Shown piece after piece: positions 11,591 to 23,321 of a DNA stretch of 64,000 nucleotides. The DNA is from Typha latifolia (Eukaryota > Streptophyta > Magnoliopsida > Poales > Typhaceae): the NCBI GenBank assembly GCA_019914945.1, contig CM034104.1:7752501-7816500 (forward strand), read 5' to 3'. Within the stretch, counting starts at the first letter, position 1, and every line of letters starts with the position of its first letter. The notes under the pieces were generated by a model. That model was not told the DNA's origin. It saw only the letters and a list, made by a program, of their open reading frames with translations, and did no database searches. A program made the position numbers and the translations under genes.

Positions 11591-11726
11591 TGTAACATCT
11601 GTCACCAAACACGTGCCCTTCACGTGAGTTGAACCCACATGATTGTCACGTGACCCACTAGTCAATGTTTCAACACAATATACAAGCAAAAAGCCCACAT
11701 TTTTAACAAATAATACAAACAAAGAA
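11591..11726 (+). repeat. Repeat Z, copy 1 (TGTAACATCTGTCACCAAAC...)
   Basis: Starts TGTAACATCTGTCACCAAACAC and stays alignable with 18354-18490 for about 135 bp at roughly 85% identity by eye. It contains paired CACGTG-like boxes. TGTAACA-type starts are common for plant LTRs, so this may be the first part of an LTR broken by the family-X element that begins at 11727. Confidence 0.6.
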
Positions 11727-13126
11727 TGTAATAACCCAGATTTAAAAATAATAATAATAATAATAAAATAATAATAATAATAATAAATAATACTAATGAT
11801 ATATAAATTCAATTAAATTAAAAAAAGGAGAGACAAAAAAAAGAAAATTGTTTTGCATGCCACGAACTCATGCCATGCAAGTTGCTGGCGGGGTGAGGAT
11901 GCCACGCACCCCCAACTGTCGACCCAGCCAACTTGGCCGGGCCAGCTAGCGTGGTGGACCCCAGCGTCACCGCAACCACCGCCGTTCCTCCTCCCCTCCA
12001 CCGCTTCTCTCTATCTTTTTCCTCTCCACTCTCTCCCTTTCAGTCTTTCTCTCTCTCCTTCCCTCAAACTCTCTCTCTCTCTCTCTCTGCCCCATCGCTG
12101 ACCCGTCGCCGCTGTAACGCCCCCACTTGGCACGGGCACGTGCACGCCCACACGGCACGCGCGGCACACGCGACAGGACGGGCGGGACCCGTCATGCACA
12201 GATACTCTCCTGTACACATACAATCATGACATCATCAAATACTACCTGCTAGCATATCCATAATCACATAACCCATCACTAATTAAATCATATTACTAAC
12301 CAAATAAACCTGTTAACATATGAATATCCCAGTCCATAATAATATATATTAAACCACTACATAATCTGGTAGGACCCACACAGGCCACAACAAACCATCA
12401 AGATACAACTAAAACGACTAATATAAGAGTACACTATGATTCAACCTGTATTATACAATTCATCGTCTAATATAATAGAGTACAAATATTAAATACTAGT
12501 ACAACTCAATTCCTATATAAATTATCATCTATACCGTCTCGCATCTATAGCTCACCTCATCATCGCTCTAAAATATCTTCTCAAGATATCTTAAGTCGCT
12601 ATCACATACGATGTATCTGAGGGGGTTAGAAAAGAAATAAAGAGAGTCATGAGCAAAAGGCTCAGTGAATAGACCTTACCCCGAATCAGTGATGTCAAAC
12701 AGAGAATAAATCATGTACTGGATAATATGAATCAGAAAGAGCATCATGTCATGAATGAGTATATGAATGTTCCTCAATAATACATAAATAAAAATAGATA
12801 ACATGTCATGTCATAACTGATAGAATATATAATTCTCGACCATGTATAAATAAATCTCCATGCCATACCATCATCATAACTCTCTCTCAAATATGACACA
12901 TGATGCATGCCGACCATGACCATGCTATGATATCAAATGCAACCATATATAAAGCATATTGATCATTCGATAACCAGGTAACCAAATGATAATGAAATCA
13001 TATGTATTTCTCAACATTACAATCATCAATCATCACCGACATCTCGGTATAATATCATCATACTAGACCACTGTGCACAGTCAACACCCAGTACCCGGTC
13101 TCAACATCATGCCCGAAGGCTCAGAG

Positions 13127-13190
13127 CATACTCTGTTATCCGCAAGGAGTATCTCAAATATAACCATATCCTCCCATCCGCTAAGGGTAT
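13127..13190 (-). repeat. Two-unit hairpin minisatellite in Y1
   Basis: Two imperfect units (CATACTCTG...AGGAGTATC and CATATCCTCC...AAGGGTATC). Each can fold as a stem with arms like ATACCC/GGGTAT. The copies at 20785-20850 and 24845-24905 also have two units, whereas 28001-28230 and 49514-49741 have six. Confidence 0.7.
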
Positions 13191-14684
13191 CAACATCCAT
13201 CCAAACTGGTCACCTTTCTAGCTGATAGAAATCTCGTGAGGATAACTCGCCACATGTGCCCTAGCGAATAGCACGTGTCCGAATATCTACTATGCACAGA
13301 GACTAACGACTTCGAACGTAAGGCCATAGGATTGCGACTATATCGACCAATCAATCATCCACGTAGCGCGTCCTAACCCTCATGCCCACTCGGGTATCCT
13401 CACACTTTCTATCAACTATCCTATCAATCATATTTCATGCTTTCTTTCTAAATGACATATCATATGCATATATCTAGTACGATAACAAGTCAATGCATAA
13501 GAGAAATTTAGGTGAAATAGAAATCAAGAGAAAAATGATGCAATGTAGTCTCCAACCATATAGTCAACACATGCATACTCATGCTAATCTATTACATGCA
13601 TACTTATGCTATAGATCAACTGGACATAACATTATAATAGTATAATCATCTCTCATCATCTCTATATGTCACCAATGTACTCATATCCCATATCAGCATA
13701 ATCAAATGCATGATAAAATATGCTCGACTGTAATCATCAATAGGTAAAGTCATATAATCATGCTGGAGGCCAAAACATGCGTGTACATAATATATAATAT
13801 AACCTAATTTGAGAAAGGCATCTAGGGGATAAGACTACTCACATCTTATCAGAAAACTCAACACACATATCCCTCGGGTCCATCAATCAACCACCACTCG
13901 ACGCTGGTGAGATCCTCGGGGTCTCAAATAAGAGGGTTCAGAGTCTGAAAATGTTTAAGTAACATAAAGTTAGTTGTTTATCTGATTATAATTCGTTCGA
14001 GTAAAATATGATATTTTATTAGGTTTAATATTGATTAGATTTATAGGATAAATTTAATTGCGGCAATATTAATATGCTATTTATATTTATTTAATAAAAT
14101 CCTAATTTGGTAATTATAGAAATAAGTATATAGTAATTTATCTCCTTTTTATAAATAACCAAGACGACTATATATATGATTTAATAAAAATATAATTATA
14201 GAATAATATTATTACTAGTTATTTTGTAATACTTACTCTTATTTAACTAATCCTAGATTATACATAAAATAATCATTTTCCTATTATACAAAAATAATCT
14301 GCAATTCTAGTATTCCATTTTATACAAACTATTAGACAATACTAATATACTAAAAATAGACATATATAATATAAGTTAAATATAAATATAAGACTACATA
14401 TATTCACTAATAAATAATAACTAAAACTCTAAATAAATTTATAGGCAATATTTATAATTGTAATTAATAAATTATTATACTAAAATGCTTAGTAAAATTA
14501 TATTAGTTATAAATTATCAAAATAATTAATTACCTAAATAGACTATGTTACTTATCATTAGGAAGTAATTATATAAAAAAAATATAATAATAGTCCTCTT
14601 CCAACACTATCTGCTACACAACAAGAGGAGGAGGAGGGCCAAGAATGGAGAAGAAGAGAGGAAGAAGAAGAGAAAGAAAGAAAG

Positions 14685-14769
14685 AAGAAAGAAGAAGAAG
14701 AAGAAGAAGAAGAAGAAGAAGAAGAAGAAGAAGAAGAAGAAGAAGAAGAAGAAGAAGAAGAAGAAGAGA
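14685..14769 (+). repeat. (GAA)n microsatellite in Y1
   Basis: About 28 uninterrupted AAG/GAA triplets. Equivalent triplet tracts (as TTC) occupy the same place in the other family-X copies, for example 26568-26621, 37917-37960 and 59893-59973. Confidence 0.95.
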
Positions 14770-15472
14770 AGGAAGGAAGGCTCACCTAGGCTGCGGCGAT
14801 GGCGGCGGCGACAGCGACAGCAGCGGCTGGCGTTGATAAGAGAAGGGAGAGAGCTCAAGAGAGAGGTGAGAGAGAGAGAGAGGAGGGTAAGAGAAAGAGA
14901 GAAGGTGGTGCGGCGACAACGAGAAGTCGTCGACGAGGAGAGAAAGAGAGCAGTGCTAGAGAGAGAGAAAGAGAGGAGGGTAGAGAAAGAACGAGGGAGT
15001 CAGAGAGAGAGAAGGTGGTGAGAAAGGGAGAGATGATAGAGAGAGAGAGGAGGGTAAGAGAGAGAATGAGGGAGTTAGAGAAAGAGAAGGTAGTGCGGCG
15101 GCGACGACGGCGACGGCGGCGGTAGGTCGGCGTCGGCAAGGGAAGGAGAGAAAGAGAGAGCTCGAGAGAGAGAGATTTAGAGGGAGAAAGAGAGAGGCGA
15201 TGAGGGTGGTGCTGCGGCGGCGACGGTGGCAGTAGACAAACGTCGGCAAGAAAATATGTGAGAAAAGAGAGAGAGAGAGAGGGAGAGAGAGAGAGAATAT
15301 GTGAGAGAGAAAGAGAGAGAGATATATATATAAAGAGAGAGAGGGAAGGTGGTGGAGAAGGGGAAGGGCGGCCAGCTGGGCGGCGGCGGGGGCCTGTTGC
15401 AGCTAGCTGGTCCGGCCCGGTTGGCTGGGCCAGCGGTTGTGAGCGCACGTGGCGCCCCCAACACGCGCCCAC

Positions 15473-15502
15473 GTTGCATGGCACGAGCTCGTGCCATGCA
15501 AC
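15473..15502. repeat. Perfect 30-bp palindrome near the AT-rich end of Y1
   Basis: GTTGCATGGCACGAG followed directly by its exact reverse complement, with no spacer. It lies about 145 bp from the AT-rich terminus. A 26-bp version with one mismatched pair is at 51573-51598. In other copies an extended hairpin stands at the same place (for example 23021-23068). Confidence 0.95.
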
Positions 15503-18353
15503 ACCAATATTTTTTTATTTTTTTTATTTTTTTTATTTCTTTCTTTTTATCTCTTTTTTTAAAATTTATACATTATTATTATTTATTATATTAATTATTA
15601 TTATTATTTATTATTATTATTATTATTATTATTTTGGTTATTACAACCGCTGTCACCGTGATACCGCTGGTGAGCCTCTTCCTTCTTCCTCTTTCTTCTT
15701 CTCTCTATCTCTATCTCTATCTCTTTCTCTATTTGTTCCCTCGGGCTGGCCAGAGCCGAGCTGTCGACGAGAGGCTGGCCGCTGAATGGCCACCAGCAGC
15801 CAGTGCCCTCCCCGCCGGCCCGGGTCCGCAACCCCCTCCCTCACCTTCTCTCTTTCTTCTCTTCCTCTTCTCTTCTTCTTCTTCTTTCTTCTTTCTTCTT
15901 ATTTCTTCTTTCTTCTTCCTTTCCCGTTTCTTCTTCCTCAGCTTCTCCTCCTCCTCTTTTTGGGCTCGGCCCAGCACTGTAGCAGAGCATTAGTGGGGCA
16001 TTGTTTATTTATTTATTTATTTGTTTAATTTTAATTTTATTTATTTATTTAGTTAGGTATTGCTTTCTTAATTAATGTAGATAACTTATTTAGACATTAA
16101 TTATTTTAATAATAATGTATATTCTTCAACATGATGATTATTAGTTATAATTAGTATAATTAATGATTAACTAGGTTATAAACTATTACGCATAAATATA
16201 GATATCATAATATATGCATTTTAAGTAATTTTAATAATTTATTATATACTATCGTGTGTAGAATAAGATACTAGTCTTATTAATTAATTAATTTATTTAT
16301 TATTTTGCATAATTAAGTAAATACTATATAATTTTTTATTAATAGAGATAGTAAGAATTATAAAATTTATTATATAAAATAGATCTTGTTTATACGTATA
16401 TCTTATTTATAATTATTTAGCTTTTATTTTATAATTATATATTTAGAATATTTTAAATAAAAATAAATAAATCTTTCTCCTTATGTTATAACTAGCATTT
16501 TATGATAATAGTATGTTATAATATTTGAATCGTAATAATGTGGATATAGTTATGTATAAAATAAAAGAAGTGATTCTAACCTAATAAACCTTTATATTCT
16601 GTTTGAACTAATTCTAATTGAATATACGACTAACTAATGTTACTTAAATATTTTCAGACTCCGAACCCTCTTATTTGAGAACCTATGGACCTTACTAGTG
16701 ATGTGTGACGGTTGTTGATGGACGTGAGGGATACGTGTGTTAGGTCTTCTGATCAAAAGTGAAGAGTATTATCTCCTAGGCGCCTTTCTCAAATTAGAAT
16801 ATATTATAAATTTATGTATATGCATGTTTTGGCTCCAGCATGATAATATGACTTTATCTAGAGATGATTATAGTCGAGCATATTTTTATCATACATGTGA
16901 TTAGGCTGATCTTGACGATAAATAGAGATGATTAAAGATAATTCTACTATTATAATTTTATGTCTAGTCAATCTATAGTATGAGTATGCATGCAATAGAT
17001 TAGCATAGGAATGCATTTATTGACTACATAGTTGGAGACTATATTGTATCATTTTTCTCTTGATTTATGTTCCACCTAAATTCCTGTTATGCATTGACAT
17101 GTTATTGTACTGGATATATGCATATGATTTGTTATTTAGAAGGAAAGCATGAAATGTGATTGATAGGATAATTGATAGAAAGCATGAGGATACCCCGAGT
17201 GGGTGCGAGGGTTAGGACGCGCTCGGTGGATGATTAATCGCTCGACATAGTCGCGATCTTGTGGCCTTACGTCCGAGGTAGTTAGTCTGTGTGCACAGCA
17301 GACATTCGGACACATGTCATTCGCTAGGACATATGTGAAAAGTTATCCTCACGAGATTTCTATTAACTAGAAGGGTGCCCGGTCTAGATGGATGTTGATA
17401 CCCTAGTAGGTGGTGGGGTACGGTTATATTTGAGATACTCCTTGCGGGTGGTAGAGTATGATTTGAGTCTTCGAACATGATGTTGAGATCGGGTACTGAG
17501 TGTTGACTGTGCATAGTGGTCTAGTATGATGATGACATATAAAGTTGACATTGATGACTGGGATGTTGAGAAATGCATATGATTTCATTATCATCTGATT
17601 ACCTGATTATTGAGTGGTCAATGTTCATCATATATGGTTGCATTTGGTATAATAGCATCATATGTGTTATATTTGAGAGATAGTATGACAGGGTGATTTG
17701 TTTATTCATTGTCGAGGATTATATACTTTTATTAGTTATGACATGTTATCTACTTTTTATTTATATATTATTGAAGATACATTTATATACTCATTCATAA
17801 CATGATGCTCTTTAGATATGTGGTATGTGATAGCAACTTGAGATATCCTGAGAAGATAATTTAAATTGATGAGGTGAGCTATAGATGCAAGACGGTATAG
17901 ATGATAATTTGTATAGAAATTGAGTTGTATCGTTGTTTGTTATATTTACACTTTATTATATCAGACGATGATTTGTATAATACATGTCCGATTATAGTGT
18001 ACTCGTGTATCAATTGTTTAATTGTATCTTGATGGTTTGTCGTGGCTTGTGTGGGTCCTGTCAGATTATGTGGTGGTCTAGTGTATATTATTATGGACTT
18101 GGATATTCATATGTTAACAAGTTTATTTGGTTGATATTATGATTTATTTGGTGTTGGATTATGTGAGCATGGATATGTTAGCATGTATTATTTGATGATG
18201 CCATGAGTATATGTGCACAGGAGTGCATCTGTGCATGACAGGCCCCGCTCGTCCTATCTCGTGAGCCGCACGTACCGTGTGGGCGCGTGGGCGTGCACGT
18301 GCCTATGCCGAGCGGGGGCCATAACAAGCCCAAAATACATACTTATACCATAT

Positions 18354-18849
18354 TGTAACACCCGCCACCAAACACGTGCCCCTCACGTGGGTAGAACCCA
18401 CGTGATTGCCACATGACCTGCTGATCAATGTTTCAATATAATATACAAGTGAAAAGCCCACATTTTCACAAATAATACATACAAAGTAGCCTATAACACC
18501 AAGGCCACAATAAACCCAAAATAATATCCATAATAAAAAATAAGACAAAGCTCATATAGGAGTTACAAGCCATATAGCTTAATTTATATGAATAAAATAA
18601 GAATCAGAATTAGAAGACTCAGGCCAGTCTTCACTAGATCCTCCACGAGCTCGAAGGTCATCTACAAATCTGAAAATTATTTCACCAACCGGTGGTAAGC
18701 ATAAAGCTGAGTAAGTATCTACTGTTATAGTCTAAAAGTAGTGCGATGAAAGATGCAATAATAAGTAAATATGAATATGCACATCATGATCAAATAGAAT
18801 GCACCAGTACCGCATAGCTGCCATGCTCATCCAATGCACACATGCATTA
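18354..18849 (+). repeat. Repeat Z, copy 2, with following sequence
   Basis: Starts TGTAACACCCGCCACCAAAC. The first ~135 bp match repeat Z copy 1 at 11591. The rest (to the start of the next family-X element) includes an AT-rich stretch and a block around 18600-18720 with no recognised product. It is likely an LTR or LTR fragment whose right end is hidden by the family-X element. The 27 bases 18327-18353 separate it from X1. Confidence 0.5.
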
Positions 18850-19114
18850 GCAATCGACGTGGCGGGCCATAGTGTAGCCGGCCTCGTGCCATGCAGTGGT
18901 AGGAGGGGAGCGTGCCATGGCCCCCCCCACCGCCTCTCTTTCTCCCTCAACATCTCTCTTTCTCCCACTCTCTCTCTTTCGGTCTTTCTCTCTCTCCTCC
19001 TCCCCTCAAACTCTCTCTCTCTCTCTCAAACTTTCTCTCTTTTTCCTCATGCTGTCGCCGGCTTGCCACCACCGAGGTAAGTTTCCCACTTTCCCTCTCC
19101 CTCCCTCCCTCCCT

Positions 19115-19160
<46 letters not shown>

Positions 19161-21863
19161 CTCTCTATCTAGCTCTCTTTCTCTTGCCTTGGGCTCGGGC
19201 TCGTCGAAATCGAGCCACCGGCGAGAGGACGGCTGCTAGATGGCCACCAGCGGCCGGTGCCCTCCCCGCCGGCTCGAGTCCGCAACCCCTCCCTCACCTC
19301 CTCTCTTTCTTCTCTTCCTCTCCTCCTCCTCTTCTTCTTCTTCTTCCTTCTTTATTTCTTTCTTTCTTTCTTTCTTTCTTTTTCTCCTTCTTCGTCAGCT
19401 CCTTCTCTTTCTTTCGGCCCAGCACTGTAGCAGATAGTGCTGGGCCGAGCCCAGGACTGATGGCAGATTTAATTAATTAATTTATTTATTAATTTATTTA
19501 TGTTATTTATTTAGGTATTTTTCTTCTTAATTAATGCAAATAGATTATTTAGACATTAACTATTTTAATAATATTATATATTCTTCAATATAATTATTAT
19601 TAATTATAATTTGTATCACTAATGATTAATTAGGTATAAATATAGGTAATACTTATATTTATTATTTATATCCCTATTAGAGTAATTTATAGATTTGTAA
19701 ATTATAATTATCAAATTTATATACTATTATTCTTATGAGATACATTTTAAGTAATTCTAATAATCTATTATATATTATTATTTTGTAACAAATAAAATAC
19801 TAGGCTTATGTATTTATTTATTATTTTATAAAGTAGTGATTATATAGTTCTAATTAATCAAGATATAATTATAATTAGTTTTTTTATGTATATTTATAGT
19901 TTTATTTTTAAAATCTAGCTAGTTATAAAGATAAGCAGAAATTCTAAAACCTACTAAATCATCTTATATTACATGAATGGATTTTAATTAGATGAACGGC
20001 TAACTTCATGCTACTTAAATATTTTTAGACCCCGAACTCCCTTATTTGAGACCCCGTGGATCTTACTAGCGATGAGTTGTCATTCGGTTGATTGGCGGAT
20101 ACGAGAGATACGTGGTTTGCGTCTTTTGATCAAGGGTGAGTAGTCTTATCCCTTAGATGTCTTTCTCAAATTAGGTTATATTATATATTTATGTACACGC
20201 ATGTTTTGGCCTCGAGCATGATTATATGATTTTATCTAGAGATGATTATAGTCGAGCATATTTTATCATGCATTCGATTATGCTGATTTGGAATATGAGT
20301 ACATTGGTGATATATATAGAGATGATTAGAGATGATTCTACTGTTATGATTGTTTACCGAGTTGATCTGTAGCATGAGTATGCATGTAATATATTAGCAT
20401 GAGTATGCATGTGTTGACGATACAGTTGGAGACTACATTGCATCATTTTCTCTTGATTCCTATTCCACCTAAATTCCTATTATACATTGACTCGTTATCG
20501 TACTGAATATATGCATGTGATTTGACATTTAGAAGGAAAGCATAAAATGTGATTGATAGGATAGTTGATAGAAAGCATGAGGATACCCGAGTAGGCGCTA
20601 GGGTTAGGGGTGCCTGGAGTGATGATTATGGTCGCTGATATGCGATATCTCGTGGCCAATATCCGAGGTCAGTTGAGTCTATGCACACAGACAATCGGAC
20701 ACATGCCGTTCGCCAGGGCATATGTGGCGAGTTATCATTACGAGGTTTCGATCAACTATGTGGGTGCCCGGTCTAGATGGATGTTGATACACTTAGCGGA
20801 TGGCAGGGTATGGTTATATTTGAGATACTCCTTGCGAATGGCAGAGTATGCTCGGAGCCTTCGGGCATGATGTTGAGACCGGGTATCGGGTGTTGACTGT
20901 GCACAGTTGTCTAGTACGATAATATTATACCGAGATGTCAGTAATGATCGTGATGTCGAGAAATGCATATGATTTCATTATTATCTGACATACCTGATTA
21001 TTGAGTAGTCAATATACATCACATATGATTGAATTTGATATCATAGCATTGTCATGGTCGGCATGTATCATATATCATATTTGAGAGAGAGTTATGATGA
21101 TCATATGACGTGGTGACTGTTTATTCATTGTCGAGGATTATGTATTCTTATCAATTATGGCATGTTATCTATATTTCATTTATGTATTATTGAGGATACA
21201 TTCATTTACTCATTCATGACATGATACTCTTTCTGATCAATATTATCCAGTACTTGATTTACTCTCTGTTTGGCATCATTGATTCAGGGTAAGGTCTATT
21301 CACTGAGCCTTTTGCTCATGACTCTCTTTATTTCTTTTCTAACCCCTCAGATTTGTGGTACGTAATAGCGACCTGAGATATCTTGAGAAGATATTTTAGA
21401 GTGATGATGAGGTGAGCTATTGATGCGAGACAGTATAGAAGATAGTTTAACCAAACATTGAGTTGTACCGTTGTTTGTTATATTTGTACCTTATTGTATC
21501 AGATGATGATTTGTATAGTATATGTCAGATTGTATAGCAATCGTGTATCAGCTGTTTAGTTGTATCTTGATGGTTTGTTGTGGCCTGTGTGGGTCCTGTC
21601 AGATTATATAGTGGTCTAATGTATATTATTATAAACGTGGATATTCATATGTTAACAGATTTATTTGGTTGATAGTATGATTTATTTCGCGATAGATTAT
21701 GTGATCATGAATATGTTAGCAGGTGTTATTTGATGATGTCATGATTGTATGTGCACAGGAGTGTATCTGTGCGTGACGGGCCCCGCCCGATCTGTCGCGT
21801 GCGCCGCGCGTGCCGTACGGGCGCGTGTGCATGCACGTGCCCATGCCGGGCGGGGGCGTTACA
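18850..21863 (+). mobile_element. Family X element, copy X2 (AT-rich tip missing)
   Basis: Begins within the hairpin region (CGACGTGGCGGGCC...GCCTCGTGCC at about 18859-18890) and lacks the TGTAAYAACC start. It runs through the CT block (about 19095-19160), GC-rich core (about 19190-19290) and TTC/TTTC block (about 19335-19385), then the AT-rich body with two minisatellite units near 20785-20850. It ends ...GGGCGGGGGCGTTACA at 21863. No coding content. The terminal 100 bp keep many CpGs. Confidence 0.82.
19095..19160 (+). repeat. (CCCT)n/(CT)n tract in X2
   Basis: CCCT repeats passing into CT repeats. This is the position of the CT block in all family-X copies. Confidence 0.9.
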
Positions 21864-22018
21864 GATAACCTACCACATATCATTCGGACTATCAAGTCCT
21901 CAAACTCAAGCTTACATCAAGCTCCACCTTGACGCCATGTCAATGCTATACCACATAAAATACATCCTCTCAAACTACCAACTCTATAACTTAGACTTTT
22001 GCAGAGCTATTGTAATAA
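21864..22018. other. Short single-copy spacer between X2 and LTR copy 2
   Basis: About 155 bp with no match elsewhere in the window: GATAACCTACCACATATC... to ...GAGCTATTGTAA. It resembles polyprotein-flank sequence in tone (CCTCAAACTCAAGC...), but I cannot identify it. Confidence 0.4.
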
Positions 22019-22947
22019 TGATACGATTCGGACTTCACCGACGTCTTCTCGAGCATGGATTCACTTTAGGAGTGTTTTTATTTCATGTTTTAGTGTTTAA
22101 TTTCCATTAAAATAAGTTTTCTGTAAGTCGCGTTCGAACGCGGGTGGAGTGAGTTCGAACGCGGTTTGTGAACGGGGTTGTGAACGTGGTGAAGAGAATG
22201 TACTGTGCGTTCGAACGCACTGTGAACGCCTGCATCGCGTTCGCAAATACCGACAGGCGCGTTCGATCGCGCGTTCGAACGCCTGCATCGCGTTCGCAAA
22301 TCGAACTCGGTGCATTTGAACGCGGTCGGGCGAGTTCGAACGCGGTCAACGAAAATTGTGTTTTTAAGGTTAATTTGAGTTGTTGGTTAGCCTATAAAAG
22401 GATGTGGTAGGCAACCAAATTGAGGACTGATTATTGAGATTGAGTTTTGCCTTGCCTCCTTCGTCTTCTTCGCTCCCGTTCTCTCAATCCCCGGCGACGC
22501 CGCTTCTAACCTCCCTCGTCCAGGCTAATCACCCTAGTCCCTTAGGGGTGGCCCTCTTCTCCCCTTCGTCCAATCTATCCAACACTTGCCCTAATCCTTC
22601 CATCAACCACAACCCTTCCACCATCACTTTTCACCGGTGCCACCACATTAACGCCGGTCCACCTTCAACCATCATTACCTAGGATCTCGTGCCTCCATCC
22701 ACAAATCCAAAACAGAGCATCTTGACGTTAGTCCACTAAACAGACGATATCTTGAGATCCACAACTCCGATTCGCCTGAAACTTGATTTGTTGGAAAGTT
22801 CTTTTCTAGGGCTACAACATATAAAAATTTCACATCGATCCAACTGCGGCATATTTCGAGATATTATTTCAAATTCCGTGCAAGATCTAGTCCAAATCTG
22901 AGAATCGGAAGAGATCGATCTTTAGCCTCAAAGGAGAGATCGTATCA
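22019..22947 (+). mobile_element. LTR, family 1 (TGATACGAT...ATCGTATCA), copy 2
   Basis: A 929-bp copy of the 1089-1969 LTR with the same 9-bp terminal inverted repeat, the same TTCGAA palindrome cluster (about 22128-22350) and TATA box (22393-22400). It differs by scattered substitutions and about 50 extra bases near the right end (around 22880-22930). A primer site follows at 22951, but the internal region ends within about 40 bp where a family-X element starts. It is therefore an LTR with a truncated body rather than a clean solo LTR. No matching 5-bp flanks were seen. Confidence 0.88.
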
Positions 22948-22950
22948 AGC

Positions 22951-22963
22951 TGGTATCAGAGCT
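22951..22963 (+). other. Primer-binding site after LTR copy 2
   Basis: TGGTATCAGAGCT three bases beyond the LTR end, same spacing as at 1973. Only about 25 bases of internal leader remain before family-X sequence. Confidence 0.8.
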
Positions 22964-23020
22964 CCATAGCCAGAGGCGTGATCGTACCAAATAACCCAAC
23001 CTAAAAAAAAAATTGTTCTA

Positions 23021-23068
23021 CATGGGCACGACGTGGCCGGCCACAGTGTGGCCAGCCTCGTGCCCATG
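23021..23068. repeat. Extended 48-bp hairpin in X3
   Basis: Outer arms CATGGGCACGA / TCGTGCCCATG (11 bp, perfect) and inner arms GGCCACA / TGTGGCC (7 bp, perfect) around one central base, with short unpaired links. The same nested design is visible at 59272-59318 (X6) and, with more damage, at 37345-37395, 25930-25970 and 18858-18895. Confidence 0.9.
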
Positions 23069-23133
23069 CAGCTGGGCATGGCGTGGGGGTGCCACGCACC
23101 CCCTAGCGTGGCCGCAGCCAAAACCCCCCCAAC

Positions 23134-23135
<2 letters not shown>

Positions 23136-23186
<51 letters not shown>
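23136..23186 (+). repeat. (CT)n microsatellite in X3
   Basis: About 25 uninterrupted CT units immediately before the GCCGAGGTCG core. Confidence 0.95.
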
Positions 23187-23189
<3 letters not shown>

Positions 23190-23278
23190 CGAGGTCGGAC
23201 TATCGCCGTCGCCGCCACCTCCACGAGCGCCGGTGAGCTCTTTCTCCTCCCCTCTCTTCTTCTCTCCTTCTCTCTCTC

Positions 23279-23321
<43 letters not shown>

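Larger units (their letters stand above)
12113..15645 (-). mobile_element. Family X element, copy Y1, complete, nested inside X1 in opposite orientation
   Basis: A 3,533-bp copy running TGTAACGCCCCC (12113) to ...GGTTATTACA (15645). It is flanked by GCCGC (12108-12112) and ACCGC (15646-15650), a 5-bp target duplication with one mismatch. Reading + strand: GC-rich tip 12113-12200, AT-rich body to about 14600, a long GAA tract (14685-14769), GA-rich DNA to about 15350, GC-rich core, a 30-bp perfect palindrome (15473-15502) and an AT-rich end. The long predicted peptides here are translations of purine or pyrimidine tracts and are not genes. LTR-like ends plus lack of primer site or coding region suggest a solo LTR. 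Confidence 0.85.
11727..18326 (+). mobile_element. Family X element, copy X1, split by nested copy Y1
   Basis: Non-coding TG...CA element. The left part (11727-12112) begins TGTAATAACCC and includes a palindrome-like site (about 11853-11880) and CT-rich sequence. The right part (15646-18326) continues at the matching point and ends ...GGGGGCCATAACA. Joined length is about 3.07 kb, close to other full copies (2.7-3.3 kb), so 12113-15645 is a later insertion. No open frame with a recognisable product. Internal AT-rich body about 16000-18200, GC-rich tip about 18225-18326. Confidence 0.8.

Noticed and set aside
14558..15497. Several overlapping Ser-, Arg-, Lys- or Leu-rich open frames on both strands
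   Set aside because: They are translations of GAA/GA and TTC/CT tracts inside family X; open in many frames at once with no domain.
22090..22410. Overlapping Arg/Cys-rich frames in the LTR (also at 1167-1509 and 63799-63994)
   Set aside because: Produced by the repeated TTCGAA palindrome, which lacks stops in several frames; they recur only because the LTR is repeated.
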